64,000 bases of DNA, taken from the NCBI RefSeq assembly GCF_005146945.1, contig NZ_SWMS01000002.1, positions 248,001-312,000 on the forward strand. The letters are read 5' to 3'. Below the pieces are notes generated by a model. That model did not search any database and was not told the origin of the DNA. It worked only from the letters and a program-made list of their open reading frames with translations. The DNA comes from Prauserella endophytica. Lineage in GTDB: Bacteria; Actinomycetota; Actinomycetes; Mycobacteriales; Pseudonocardiaceae. Position numbers and translations under genes: made by a program. Positions 26,581 through 35,140 of the stretch are shown here, one piece after another. Numbering within the stretch: the stretch's first letter is position 1; every line of letters begins with the position of its first letter.

Positions 26581-27510
26581 TCATGGCCACGAGCCGAGCA
26601 GGTCCCGCAGCTGGGAGAGAAGGGCGAGGGGTTGGTCGAGCATCACGTGGTGGGCCGCATCCGGGACGAAGCGCAGCGGGGTGCCCGGCCGGTCCGCGAG
26701 TGCCGCCCGTGCGCCCGGCGCGAGGTAGGACCGCTCGCCCATCACCACCGCGAAGGGGCACCCGGCCCGGTCCAGGCTGCCCTCGAACCGCGTGATCCGG
26801 TGGTCGCCCGTGGGATTGGCGAAGATCCTCGGGTCGAAGCGCCACTGCCAGCCGGACGGCGCGACCGGGCGGAGGCTGTGCCAGGCGATGTGCTCGACGT
26901 ACCAGTCGTTGTCGCACGGCTGTGGTGGCACGAGCCGGAACCGGCCGAGGGCCTCGGCGGCGTTTGCGTAGGTGCGGTGGGGCCGGATCTCCCGGTCGGC
27001 CAGCGGCTGCTCCGGCGCGGCCGCGTCGGGCCAGACGGGCGCGTCGACGAGGACCGCCCTGCGGAACCGGCCGGCGAGGTCGGCGCGTGTCATGGCGCAG
27101 GACGTCACGATGCCGCCGAGCGAGTGCGCGACCACGGTGGCCGGGGCCGGCGACACGGCCTCCGCGACGGCGGCGATCTCCTCGGCCCAGTGCTCGACCG
27201 CGTAGACCGGCCGGTGTCCGCTGCACCCGTGGCCGGACAGGTCGAGTGCGACGACGTAGGAGTCCGGGTCGAGCCGCGCGGCGATCGGCGCCCACCACAT
27301 GGCGTGTGCCGCGCCGCCGTGGACGAGGATCGTGGCGGGACTGCCGGGTTCGCCCCAGGCCAGAAACCGGATCGGGACGCCGCCGACGTCCACCTCGCCG
27401 GTGTGGCGCTCGCGGCGCAGCGCGGCGGAGAACCACGCGGGTGGGGTGCCGCGTCCGGCGGGCGGCTCCGGGCTGCCGTACTCCGGAACGACCTCTGTGC
27501 CGGCGTTCAT
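26581..27510 (-). CDS. Alpha/beta-hydrolase
   Basis: 309 residues; ATG 27510 has GGGAGGAC eleven bases upstream. Family features: LVHGGAAHAMWWAPIA (HG of the oxyanion hole), the nucleophile elbow VVAHSLGGIV, and the late histidine in PDAAHHVMLDQP. It likely hydrolyses an ester, lactone or carbon-carbon bond of a pathway intermediate. It is transcribed away from moaA, and the gap between them holds operator site 3, so both could be controlled by it. Confidence 0.88.
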   Translation of the reverse strand: MNAGTEVVPEYGSPEPPAGRGTPPAWFSAALRRERHTGEVDVGGVPIRFLAWGEPGSPATILVHGGAAHAMWWAPIAARLDPDSYVVALDLSGHGCSGHRPVYAVEHWAEEIAAVAEAVSPAPATVVAHSLGGIVTSCAMTRADLAGRFRRAVLVDAPVWPDAAAPEQPLADREIRPHRTYANAAEALGRFRLVPPQPCDNDWYVEHIAWHSLRPVAPSGWQWRFDPRIFANPTGDHRITRFEGSLDRAGCPFAVVMGERSYLAPGARAALADRPGTPLRFVPDAAHHVMLDQPLALLSQLRDLLGSWP

Positions 27511-27563
27511 GCAGCTGTCCTCCCGGTGGGCTGGTTGCTCGGCGACCCGATCGCGCATAACCT

Positions 27564-27577
27564 ACCAAACGAACGGT
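27564..27577. promoter_or_regulatory. ACCAA-N4-TTGGT operator, site 3 (degenerate)
   Basis: ACCAAACGAACGGT matches site 1 at 12 of 14 positions. It is in the divergent gap between the hydrolase and moaA. A CATAAC -10-like hexamer at 27556-27561 precedes it toward moaA. Confidence 0.55.
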
Positions 27578-27611
27578 TGCCGAAAGTCTCGGCCGGGGAG
27601 GAGCACCAGTG

Positions 27612-28637
27612 ATGGAGCAGCGCAGCGGTGCGGGCGCCCTGCTCGACCGCCTCGGCCGTCCGCTCACCGACCTGCGGATCTCGGTCACGGACCGGTGCAA
27701 CTTCCGCTGCCGGTACTGCATGCCGCGCGAGCTCTTCGGCGCCGACCACGCCTTTCTCGCGCGTTCCGAGCTGCTGACCTTCGAGGAGATCGCCCGGCTG
27801 GCGGGGGTCTTCCGGCGCGGCGGGGTCCGCAAGCTCCGGCTGACCGGCGGCGAGCCGCTGCTGCGCGGCGGCCTGCCGGACCTCGTCGCGATGCTCGCCG
27901 CGGTGGGCGGGATCGAGGATCTCGCCATGACGTCCAACGGCGTCCTGCTGCCGAAGTTCGCCGAAGTGCTCGCCCGGAACGGACTGCACCGGGTCACCGT
28001 CAGCCTGGACGCGCTCGACGAGCAGACCTTCCGCGCGATGGCCGACACCCCGCTGCCGCTCTCGGCCGTGCTGGACGGCATCGCCGCCGCCCGGCAGGCC
28101 GGTCTCGGGGTCAAGGTCAACACCGTGGTCCAGCGCGGCGTCAACGACCACCAGATCGAGGATCTCGCCGCGTGGGCGCGGGGGGAGGGCGTCGCGCTGC
28201 GCTTCATCGAGTACATGGACGTCGGCACCACCAACGGCTGGGTGCGTGACAAGGTCGTTCCCGCCTGCGAGGTGCGGGCGCGGATCGACGCGCTGTGGCC
28301 GCTGGAGGAGGTCCCGCCCGGCGTGGTGGGCGAGGTCGCGACGCGGTTCCGTTACCGCGATGGTGGCGGCGAGATCGGCATCATCGCCTCGGTGACGAAG
28401 CCGTTCTGCCGGACGTGCACGCGGGCCCGGATCTCGGCCACCGGTGAGCTTTTCACCTGTCTCTTCGCGGCCACGGGTCACGACCTGCGCGCGCTGGTCC
28501 GTGGCGGCCGGACCGACGAGGAGCTGCACGCGGCGCTCGCCCGGCATTGGGGCGGGCGGGCCGACCGCGCGTCCGAGCTCCGCGGCGAGCACGGTCTGCG
28601 TGGTCCGCGAGTGGAGATGTCGTACATCGGCGGCTGA
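27612..28637 (+). CDS. moaA: GTP 3',8-cyclase (molybdenum cofactor synthesis)
   Basis: 341 residues from ATG 27612 (GTG 27609 is equally possible; GGGGAGGAG lies upstream). The radical-SAM cluster motif is CNFRCRYC (Cys 29, 33, 36), followed by RKLRLTGGEPLLRGG. The second [4Fe-4S] ligands are in KPFCRTCTRARIS and the later CLF. The protein ends in SYIGG, the GG tail needed for activity. It makes the first molybdopterin precursor. The other moa genes are absent here, so this is probably an extra copy serving the island's molybdoenzyme. Confidence 0.92.
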   Translation: MEQRSGAGALLDRLGRPLTDLRISVTDRCNFRCRYCMPRELFGADHAFLARSELLTFEEIARLAGVFRRGGVRKLRLTGGEPLLRGGLPDLVAMLAAVGGIEDLAMTSNGVLLPKFAEVLARNGLHRVTVSLDALDEQTFRAMADTPLPLSAVLDGIAAARQAGLGVKVNTVVQRGVNDHQIEDLAAWARGEGVALRFIEYMDVGTTNGWVRDKVVPACEVRARIDALWPLEEVPPGVVGEVATRFRYRDGGGEIGIIASVTKPFCRTCTRARISATGELFTCLFAATGHDLRALVRGGRTDEELHAALARHWGGRADRASELRGEHGLRGPRVEMSYIGG

Positions 28638-28664
28638 TCGCCGGCCCATGCGAAGGAGAGCGCG

Positions 28665-29165
28665 TTGCTGAAGATCACCGACATCTACCACACCGGTTTC
28701 GTCGTCCCGGATCTCGATGCGGCGATGGCCGACCTGACCGGCGTCTTCGGCGTGGCCTGGACCGGCGTGGAGGAGCGGGAGATGCCCGTGCTGACGCCCG
28801 ACGGCCCCGTGGCCGCACGGATGCGGTTCGCGTACTCCCAGGGCGGTTCGCCGCGGCTGGAGCTGCTCGAACCCGTCCCGGGCACGATCTGGGAGGCCCC
28901 CTCGCTGTCCTTCGGCGCGGGCGGCGCGCACCACGTTGGCGTGTGGGCCGATGATTTCGCCGCCACCTCCGCGAAGCTGGAGGCAGCCGGGTTCCCGCGC
29001 GTGCTCACCTTCGACGACGGCAGCGGGCGGGCCGTCCGGTTCGCCTACCACCGGCTGCCCAGCGGACCCTTCGTCGAGCTCGTCGACGCCACCAGGAGGG
29101 CGGAGCTCGAGGCGTGGTTCGAGGGCGCCGACTATCCGGCGGCGGGGGCGACCGATGGCTCCTGA
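28665..29165 (+). CDS. VOC-family protein (glyoxalase/bleomycin resistance fold)
   Basis: 166 residues from TTG 28665, preceded by AAGGAGAG. Two VOC half-barrels are visible: ITDIYHTGFVVPDLDAAMADL (metal His) and AHHVGVWADDFAATSAKLEAAGF, with FVELVDA near the end giving the metal Glu. The family includes epimerases, lyases and ring-cleaving dioxygenases. It is the first of five VOC proteins in the island. It overlaps the next gene by eleven bases. Confidence 0.85.
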   Translation: MLKITDIYHTGFVVPDLDAAMADLTGVFGVAWTGVEEREMPVLTPDGPVAARMRFAYSQGGSPRLELLEPVPGTIWEAPSLSFGAGGAHHVGVWADDFAATSAKLEAAGFPRVLTFDDGSGRAVRFAYHRLPSGPFVELVDATRRAELEAWFEGADYPAAGATDGS

Positions 29166-29655
29166 CGACGTGCGCGCGACCGCCGTGGCCGCCGAGCTGC
29201 TCGCGCGCTACTGCTGGGCGATCGACGACGAGGCGTACGACGACCTGCGCTCCCTCTTCCTCCCGGACGCCGTCGCCGACTACGGCGCGTTCCGCTGCCG
29301 GGGCGGGGCGGAGGTCGCGGACGTGATGGCGGAACTCCATCGCGGCCTGCGCGCCACCCAGCATCTGCTGGGCAGTGTCAGCGCCACGGCCGAGCACGAT
29401 GGCCGGGTGCGCGTGCGCAGTCAGGTGCGGGCCACGCTGGTCGCACGCGCCACCGGAGAGCGGGGGAAGCCCGCCCGGGTCGAAATCGCGGCGTCGTACC
29501 GTGATCTGCTGCTCCGCACCGATCTCGGGTGGCGGATCGCCGAACGACGGGTGGACGGTCGGTGGGTCGACGGTGACCGGACTATCCTGCCGTGGTTCGA
29601 CCGCGCGCAACGCAGCGACGGTGCTGCGGGCGCAGCTCAGGCAAGGGGGACGTGA
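29155..29655 (+). CDS. SnoaL/NTF2-like protein
   Basis: 166 residues, ATG 29155 inside the end of the VOC gene. It begins with a long helix containing ARYCWAIDDEAYDDLRSLFLPDAVADYGAF, the pattern of SnoaL-like and ring-hydroxylase beta-like cone folds, and ends with LGWRIAERRVDGRW. Such proteins act as isomerases, dehydratases or hydrolases of small hydrophobic compounds such as steroids and polyketides. The reaction here is unknown. It is in the moaA-tetR operon. Confidence 0.75.
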   Translation: MAPDDVRATAVAAELLARYCWAIDDEAYDDLRSLFLPDAVADYGAFRCRGGAEVADVMAELHRGLRATQHLLGSVSATAEHDGRVRVRSQVRATLVARATGERGKPARVEIAASYRDLLLRTDLGWRIAERRVDGRWVDGDRTILPWFDRAQRSDGAAGAAQARGT

Positions 29656-29659
29656 CCAG

Positions 29660-30343
29660 ATGTCGAAAACCGACGCCGAGCCGGCCAAGCGGGGGCGGCC
29701 GCGTCGCGGGCCGGACCCGGAGCGCTTCGCCGAGATCGTCGAGGCCGCCGCCGAGGTGATCCTCGACAAGGGGTACAGCGCGACCAGCATCCAGGACATC
29801 GCCGACCGGGTCGGCATCCTCAAAGGCAGCCTCTACCACTACGTCCGATCGAAGGAGGACTTCCTCTACAAGATCATCAAGGATGTCTACGACGAGGCGA
29901 TCGCGGACATGCGCGTGGTGACGGACGCGGAGCAGGCGCCGCTGGAGAAGCTCGCCGCGTTCGTTCGCACCCACGTGCTGTTCGCCGCGGACCACCTCGT
30001 GCCGTACACGATCCAGCTGCGCGAGTTCGACCGGCTCAGCGAGGAGCGCCGTGCCGAGATCCGCGAGGGCGGTGAGACCTACGTCGTGGTGCTCCAGGGC
30101 ATTCTCGAGGAGGGTCAGCGTCAGGGCGTGATCGACAAGGCCATCGACCCCCGGCTGGCGAGCATCGTGATCACCGGCGAGCTCAACTCGATGACCCGGT
30201 GGTACCGCCCCGACGGGCCAAGGACCGCGGAGCAGCTGGCTGACGTCTACATCGGGATGATCGTGTCCTCGGTCGCCTCCGAGTCCGCGGTCGCCTCGGC
30301 CGGTGGCATCGAGGCGCTGCGCGCGGCGTTCTCCCGGGGCTGA
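29660..30343 (+). CDS. TetR-family repressor, probable regulator of the island
   Basis: 227 residues. The helix-turn-helix is at about 35-70 (ILDKGYSATSIQDIADRVGILKGSLYHYVRSKEDFLYKI). A basic N-terminal arm (KRGRPRRGPDPER) precedes it. The C-terminal ligand domain resembles KstR2/FadR-type TetR proteins that sense acyl-CoAs. It is the last gene of the moaA operon, whose promoter carries site 3. It is the only regulator gene in the 33-kb island, which makes it the best candidate to bind ACCAA-N4-TTGGT and repress itself. Confidence 0.88.
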   Translation: MSKTDAEPAKRGRPRRGPDPERFAEIVEAAAEVILDKGYSATSIQDIADRVGILKGSLYHYVRSKEDFLYKIIKDVYDEAIADMRVVTDAEQAPLEKLAAFVRTHVLFAADHLVPYTIQLREFDRLSEERRAEIREGGETYVVVLQGILEEGQRQGVIDKAIDPRLASIVITGELNSMTRWYRPDGPRTAEQLADVYIGMIVSSVASESAVASAGGIEALRAAFSRG

Positions 30344-30357
30344 GCCCGCCACGCTGA

Positions 30358-30402
30358 CGAGAGAAGGGCCTGAGCCGCACGTCGGCTCGGGCCCTTCTCT
30401 CG
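30358..30402 (+). terminator. Strong hairpin terminator after the tetR gene
   Basis: A 19-base stem (30358-30376 with 30384-30402) with a single G:T mismatch and a seven-base loop GCACGTC. It lies 15 bases after the TetR stop and separates this operon from the promoter at 30422. It is the clearest terminator in the window. Confidence 0.85.
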
Positions 30403-30421
30403 TGTGCACCCGCCGAGGTGC

Positions 30422-30450
30422 TTGGCAGGGAGGGCGACGTCTGGCAGACT
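30422..30450 (+). promoter_or_regulatory. Promoter of the MaoC-thiolase-P450 operon
   Basis: TTGGCA (30422-30427), a 17-base spacer and CAGACT (30445-30450). Operator site 4 begins three bases later, as at the TRAP promoter. Confidence 0.55.
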
Positions 30451-30453
30451 TCT

Positions 30454-30467
30454 ACCAATCAGTTGGT
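30454..30467. promoter_or_regulatory. ACCAA-N4-TTGGT operator, site 4
   Basis: ACCAATCAGTTGGT, outer arms perfect. It covers the expected transcription start, 19 bases before the first codon of the eleven-gene operon that follows. Confidence 0.75.
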
Positions 30468-30485
30468 TGGTGAATTGGAGTCTCG

Positions 30486-30926
30486 ATGACGATGACCGAG
30501 AGCGAGCTTGCGGCGATCGTCGGCCGCCCGATCCCCGGCGGGACCTACACCATCGAGCCGTACGTCGACTGGCTGCTGAACGACGTCGTCGGGTCGCCGA
30601 GGGACGGCAAGGTGGCGCACCCGCTCTTCGCGTACATCAGCGTGGCGGTCGGCAAGGGCGTCAGCTGGGACGAGGTCTTCGCGATCTGCGGCGCGACCGC
30701 CGCCGACGGACCGATGTTCGGCGAGCACGAGACCGTGCTCGAACGCCCGCTCGAGGTCGGCGAGAGCTTCAGTGTCAGCGGCGAGTTCGTCTCCGCCGAA
30801 CGCAAGCGGGGCAAGCGAACCGGCGTCTTCGACATCGTCGGGTTCCGGCTGGCGCTCACCGACGCCGCGGGCGAGCTCGCCGCGTCCACCTACAACTCCA
30901 TCGTCTTCCCGAGGAGGGACGCATGA
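30486..30926 (+). CDS. MaoC-like hot-dog protein, non-catalytic half (FAS1-like dehydratase)
   Basis: 146 residues. The fold features resemble the N-terminal half of MaoC-type hydratases (YTIEPYVDWLLNDVVG, AHPLFAYISVAVGKG, LERPLEVGESFSVSGEFVSAERKRGKRTGVF). The D-x4-H catalytic pair of MaoC is not visible. It overlaps the next gene by four bases, which does carry that pair. The two probably form one heteromeric enoyl-CoA hydratase, as ChsH1/ChsH2 do in steroid side-chain breakdown. Confidence 0.78.
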   Translation: MTMTESELAAIVGRPIPGGTYTIEPYVDWLLNDVVGSPRDGKVAHPLFAYISVAVGKGVSWDEVFAICGATAADGPMFGEHETVLERPLEVGESFSVSGEFVSAERKRGKRTGVFDIVGFRLALTDAAGELAASTYNSIVFPRRDA

Positions 30927-31348
30927 CCATCCGGGTCGGCACCGTCATCCCGAGCTGGGAGCTGCCCGCCGTGAGCGCGGAGAAGATGAAGACGATGGCG
31001 CTGGTACTGGTGGACCCCAACCCCATCCACTTCGACCTCGACGCCGTGCGCGCGCTGGGGATGGGGGAGAAGCCGGTCAACCAGGGCCCGAACAACGTCG
31101 CGTACGTCATGAACATGCTCGCCGCCTGGACCGGCGGCCACGAGCACCTGCGCGGCATCCGCGTGCGGTTCCAGGGCAATGTCCTCGGCGGCGACCACGT
31201 CGTCGCGCGCGGCACGGTGTCGGCGCTGCGCGAGGAGAAGGGCCGCACACTCGCCGACTGTGCCGTGGAGCTGATGGTCGGTGAGCGGGTGGTGCTCGCG
31301 GGCACCGCCACCACCGACGTCACGCACCTGACCGGAACCCAGGACTGA
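30923..31348 (+). CDS. MaoC-family enoyl-CoA hydratase, catalytic half
   Basis: 141 residues, ATG overlapping the previous stop. The hydratase motif DPNPIHFDLD supplies the catalytic Asp and His. It is followed by NQGPNNVAYVMNMLAAW, which packs the hot-dog helix, and VRFQGNVLGGDHVVARG. It adds water to an alpha,beta-unsaturated acyl-CoA. The partner is the preceding gene product. GAGGAGGGAC lies just upstream. Confidence 0.85.
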   Translation: MTIRVGTVIPSWELPAVSAEKMKTMALVLVDPNPIHFDLDAVRALGMGEKPVNQGPNNVAYVMNMLAAWTGGHEHLRGIRVRFQGNVLGGDHVVARGTVSALREEKGRTLADCAVELMVGERVVLAGTATTDVTHLTGTQD

Positions 31349-31362
31349 GGCGGGAAACGCTC

Positions 31363-32319
31363 ATGGGTGTCGAAATGGGAGTCGGGCTGTGGACGTTCCA
31401 GTCCACGGTGACCCGGCCACACCAGCTTCCGTGCCTCTACCGCGACTTTCCCGCCGTGGCAAGGAAAGTCGAACAGCTTGGCTACGCCCACCTGTGGCTG
31501 GCCGAGCACCGGCTCTGGTACGACGCGTTCTGCCCGGCGCCGCTGCTGCCGATCGCCTCCGCCGCGGCTGCCACCACGACGCTGCGACTGGGGACGGCGA
31601 TGGTCCTGCTGCCCCAGCACGACCCGGAGCGCCTGCGCTCGCTCGCGGCCGCGGTGGACGACGCGGCGCGGGGACGGCTGGAGCTCGGCGTCGGACTGGG
31701 GCACCGGGACGCGGAGTTCGACGCGCTTGGCCTGCCGCGTACGGGCCGCGGTCGCCGCATGGACGCCGGTCTCGACGTGCTCGACCGCGAGCCGCGCGAC
31801 CGGCGCCCTGACGCGGTGTGGGGCGGCGGGATGGCCCGCGCGGCACTGGAACGCATCGGGCGGCACGGGATGTCGGCCCTGCTGCCCCAGACACTCGACG
31901 CCGAGGGCATCCGGCGTGCGGTCGCCACGATCACCGGCGCCGCGCGCGCCGCGGGCCGCGAGCCCGGCCGGATCGGCATGATCAAGGACACCTGGGTCGA
32001 CGTCGACGGCGAGGCCGCGCGTTCCTGGTTCCTCCCGCGGCTGCGGCGCCACTACACCGAGGAGGCCGGTGCGTGGTGGGTGCTGGACGGAGGCCACGGT
32101 TTCACCAGCCCCGAACGCCTTCAGGGGCAGGTCGACCGCACGGCCACGAGCGCGGTCGTCGGCAGCCCGGACGAGGTCGCGGCCCGGTTCGGGCAGATCG
32201 CCGACGCCGGCGTGGACACCATCGTCGCCAGGGTCAACTTCGACTTCGTCTCCGACCGTGAGCTCGGCGAGCAGCTCGAACTGCTCGCCGCAACCGTGCT
32301 GAAGGCGGTGACGGCATGA
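31363..32319 (+). CDS. LLM-class flavin-dependent oxidoreductase
   Basis: 318 residues of the luciferase-like family: LGYAHLWLAEHRLWYDAF near the N-terminus, LRLGTAMVLLPQHDPERL, RGRLELGVGLGHRDAEFDALG, and VGSPDEVAARFGQIADAGVDTIV near the end. It uses reduced flavin or F420 for a monooxygenation or dehydrogenation. Within the operon it follows the MaoC pair and overlaps a second, diverged LLM gene. Confidence 0.82.
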   Translation: MGVEMGVGLWTFQSTVTRPHQLPCLYRDFPAVARKVEQLGYAHLWLAEHRLWYDAFCPAPLLPIASAAAATTTLRLGTAMVLLPQHDPERLRSLAAAVDDAARGRLELGVGLGHRDAEFDALGLPRTGRGRRMDAGLDVLDREPRDRRPDAVWGGGMARAALERIGRHGMSALLPQTLDAEGIRRAVATITGAARAAGREPGRIGMIKDTWVDVDGEAARSWFLPRLRRHYTEEAGAWWVLDGGHGFTSPERLQGQVDRTATSAVVGSPDEVAARFGQIADAGVDTIVARVNFDFVSDRELGEQLELLAATVLKAVTA

Positions 32320-33185
32320 GGATCGGCGTCACTCTCGACCTGGCCACGGTCTCGCTCGCGGATGTGCCCGCGCTGGCGGCGGCCGTGGAGGAGGCGGCAC
32401 TCGACCTGGTCTGGCTCGCCGCGCCGTCAGGGCGGCCCGAGGTGGCACTGGCCGCGGCGGCCACGTGCGCCGAGCCGACGCGCACGGTGCTGATCGGCGC
32501 CGGCACGGCGGTCGCCGAGCACCATCCGCTGTACCTGGCCGAGGAACGGCACGTCGCCGACCAGCTGCTCGGCGGCAGGCTCGTGCTCGGCCTGCGCGGC
32601 GACGACGAGGCTTCGCTGACCGAGTGGGCCGACGTCCTGCTCGCCGCGGCGGGCACCACCCCGTTCGCCCACCGGGGTCCGCGGCACACCATCCCGGCGG
32701 GACTGCCGCAACACACCGTGAACCCCGAGACCCGGGTGCGGGTGACGCCCGCGCCCTACGCGCTGGAGCCCACGCTGTGGCTGCTCGGCCGGGCCGCGCC
32801 GGCGGTCGCCTCGGCGTACGCGCTCAGCCCGGTGTCCGAAGAGGACGGGGCACCCGTCTGGCGGCACCTCGAGCGCTCGCTCGGGCCCGCGTGCCGCCGG
32901 CTGCGCCGTCCCGCCGTGCGGACGTGGGACCCGGGCGCCGAGGACGTCGTCGAGCTGGCGCGCAGGCTGTCGGCCGAGCGCGACGGCTGGGGCCTGGACA
33001 CCACGCTCCTGCGCCTCACCCCACCGCCTGGCACGGCCGCGTGGCACGCCGCGCTGGCCGATCTCGCCGTCGTGGTCCGGCCGCGACTCCAGCAGGAGCG
33101 GTTGCCAGCCGGGCTGGAGGAGTTGTGGGACGCCGAGCGCACGCACCAGCACACCGCAGGAGTTGAACGAGAGGTGATCACATGA
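32316..33185 (+). CDS. Diverged LLM-like protein
   Basis: 289 residues, ATG overlapping the preceding stop. It has traces of the luciferase barrel: MRIGVTLDLATVSL, LDLVWLAAPSG, TRTVLIGAGTAVAEHHPLYLAEERHVADQLLGGRLVLGLRGDD. The C-terminal half is degenerate. It may be a partner subunit of the LLM protein before it, as in luciferase alpha/beta pairs, or a decayed paralogue. It overlaps the thiolase start. Confidence 0.65.
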   Translation: MRIGVTLDLATVSLADVPALAAAVEEAALDLVWLAAPSGRPEVALAAAATCAEPTRTVLIGAGTAVAEHHPLYLAEERHVADQLLGGRLVLGLRGDDEASLTEWADVLLAAAGTTPFAHRGPRHTIPAGLPQHTVNPETRVRVTPAPYALEPTLWLLGRAAPAVASAYALSPVSEEDGAPVWRHLERSLGPACRRLRRPAVRTWDPGAEDVVELARRLSAERDGWGLDTTLLRLTPPPGTAAWHAALADLAVVVRPRLQQERLPAGLEELWDAERTHQHTAGVEREVIT

Positions 33186-34336
33186 CCGAGTCGCGCCCCC
33201 AGGCGTACATTGTGGACGCAGTTCGCACCCCGACGGGTAAGCGCGGCGGTGGGCTCAGCGGGCTGCACCCGGCCGATCTCCTCGGTGACGTCTTCGCCGC
33301 CCTGCTGGACCGCACCGGGGTCGACCCCGGCCGCGTCGACGACGTCATCGCAGGCTGCGTGGCGCAAATGGGCGAGCAGGCGTGGAACGTCGGCCGCAAC
33401 GCCTGGCTGTCGGCGGGGCTGCCGGTCGAGGTTCCCGCGGTCACCATCGACCGGCAGTGCGGCTCCTCTCAGCAGGCGGTGCACTTCGCCGCGCAGGCGG
33501 TGAAGTCCGGGGAGCAGGACCTCGTGGTCGCGGGCGGAGTCGAGGTGATGAGCCGGGTGCCACTCAACAGCTCCGGCGACCCGAAGCTCGGCTACGGCTA
33601 CCCCTTCGCGGGCGCGGGCTGGGCCAAGCACTACGGGGACCAGGAGATCCACCAGTTCCGCGGCGGTGACCTCATCGCCGAGCGGTGGGGGATCGACCGC
33701 GAGGCCATGTTCGACCTCGCGATCGCCAGCCACGCCAGGGCCGCCCGCGCTCACGACGAGGGCCGGTTCGCCGGCCAGCTCATGGAGGCCGCCGGCGTCA
33801 CCGCCGACGAGGGCGTCCGGCGCAGCTCCGACCGGGACAAGATGCGAAGCGTCCCGCCGATCCGGGAGGGCGGCGTCCACAACGCGCCGCTCGCCAGCCA
33901 GATCGCCGACGGCGCCGCCGCCGTCCTGGTCGCCTCGGAGCGCGCGGTGGAGCGGCTCGGGCTGACCCCGATCGCCAGGGTGCACACCGCCACCGTGGTC
34001 GGCAGCGACCCGGTGCTCATCCTCTCGGGCCCGATCCCGGCGACCCGCAGGGTGCTCGACCGCGCCGGGCTCACGGTGGACGACATCGACCTCTTCGAGT
34101 GCAACGAGGCGTTCGCCGCGGTGGTGCTCGCGTGGGCGAAGGACCTCGGCGTCGACCTCGACCGGGTCAACGTCAACGGCGGGGCGATGGCGCTCGGCCA
34201 CCCGCTCGGGGCGTCGGGCGCGCGGCTGATGACCACACTCGTCCACGAGCTGCGGCGCACCGGCGCCCGCTATGGCCTGCAGACGATGTGCGAGGGCGGC
34301 GGGCTGGCCAACGCCACGATCCTGGAGCGGGTGTAG
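33182..34336 (+). CDS. Thiolase (acetyl-CoA acyltransferase)
   Basis: 384 residues with the complete thiolase active site. The nucleophile Cys93 is in DRQCGSSQQAVHFAAQ. NEAFAAV and the GGAMALGHPLGASGAR histidine follow, and the second cysteine is in TMCEGGGLANA. It cleaves a 3-ketoacyl-CoA with CoA. The enzyme completes a beta-oxidation set with the MaoC pair, the SDR that follows and the acyl-CoA dehydrogenase at 42934. Confidence 0.93.
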   Translation: MTESRPQAYIVDAVRTPTGKRGGGLSGLHPADLLGDVFAALLDRTGVDPGRVDDVIAGCVAQMGEQAWNVGRNAWLSAGLPVEVPAVTIDRQCGSSQQAVHFAAQAVKSGEQDLVVAGGVEVMSRVPLNSSGDPKLGYGYPFAGAGWAKHYGDQEIHQFRGGDLIAERWGIDREAMFDLAIASHARAARAHDEGRFAGQLMEAAGVTADEGVRRSSDRDKMRSVPPIREGGVHNAPLASQIADGAAAVLVASERAVERLGLTPIARVHTATVVGSDPVLILSGPIPATRRVLDRAGLTVDDIDLFECNEAFAAVVLAWAKDLGVDLDRVNVNGGAMALGHPLGASGARLMTTLVHELRRTGARYGLQTMCEGGGLANATILERV

Positions 34337-34338
34337 CG

Positions 34339-35109
34339 ATGCGTGTCACCGGCGCGGTGGGAGTCGTCACCGGCGGTGCCTCGGGCATCGGCGAAGGCGT
34401 CACGCGCATGCTCGTCGACGGCGGAGGCCGCGCCGCGGTGCTCGACCTGCCGGGCTCACGCGGCCCCGAGCTGTGCGCGGAACTGGGCGGGGGCGCCGAG
34501 TTCTTCCCGCTCGACGTCACCGATCCCGGCCAGGTCGCCGCCACCGTCGAGGAGGTCGGGAAACGCTTCGGCCGCATCGACGTGCTCGTCAACAGCGCCG
34601 GGATCAGCCCGGCGGCCCGGGTCGTGGCCCGCGACGGGACCCTGTTCCCGCTGGAGCGCTTCCGGCAGGGGATCGAGGTCAACCTCGTCGGCGCGTTCGA
34701 CGTGCTGCGCAACGTCGCCGGGGTGATGGCCCGCAACGAGCCCGGCGAGGACGGCGAGCGGGGAGTGATCGTCAACATCGGCTCGATCGCGGCGTACGAG
34801 GGCCAGGTCGGGCAGGCGTCGTACGCCGCGTCGAAGGGCGGCATCGTCGCGTTGACGCTCCCGCTGGCCCGCGACCTCGCCTCCCACGGCGTGCGCGTGC
34901 TGTGCGTGTGCCCCGGGACCATCGACACGCCGATGGTGCGCGCCGCGAGCGAGGAGGTCCGCGGCTACCTGCGGGACGCCAACGTGTTCCCGAAACGGCT
35001 CGGCCGGGCCGGAGACATCGCGAACGTGGTCCGGACCTGCCTCGAGACGACCTACCTCAACGGCGAGGTCATCCGCGTCGACGCCGGCGTGCGGATGGCG
35101 CCGCGATGA
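34339..35109 (+). CDS. SDR-family oxidoreductase
   Basis: 256 residues. Cofactor motif TGGASGIGEGVTRM, NSAG at the usual place and the active-site YAASK in QASYAASKGGIVAL. The end LNGEVIRVDAGVRM is typical. The asparagine in VNLVGAFDVLRN and the serine in NIGSIAAYEG complete the catalytic tetrad. It probably oxidises a 3-hydroxyacyl-CoA or an alcohol of the pathway. It lies two bases after the thiolase gene. Confidence 0.88.
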   Translation: MRVTGAVGVVTGGASGIGEGVTRMLVDGGGRAAVLDLPGSRGPELCAELGGGAEFFPLDVTDPGQVAATVEEVGKRFGRIDVLVNSAGISPAARVVARDGTLFPLERFRQGIEVNLVGAFDVLRNVAGVMARNEPGEDGERGVIVNIGSIAAYEGQVGQASYAASKGGIVALTLPLARDLASHGVRVLCVCPGTIDTPMVRAASEEVRGYLRDANVFPKRLGRAGDIANVVRTCLETTYLNGEVIRVDAGVRMAPR

Positions 35110-35140
35110 CCCGCCGCCCCTGCTCTGTGGAAGGAGACCG

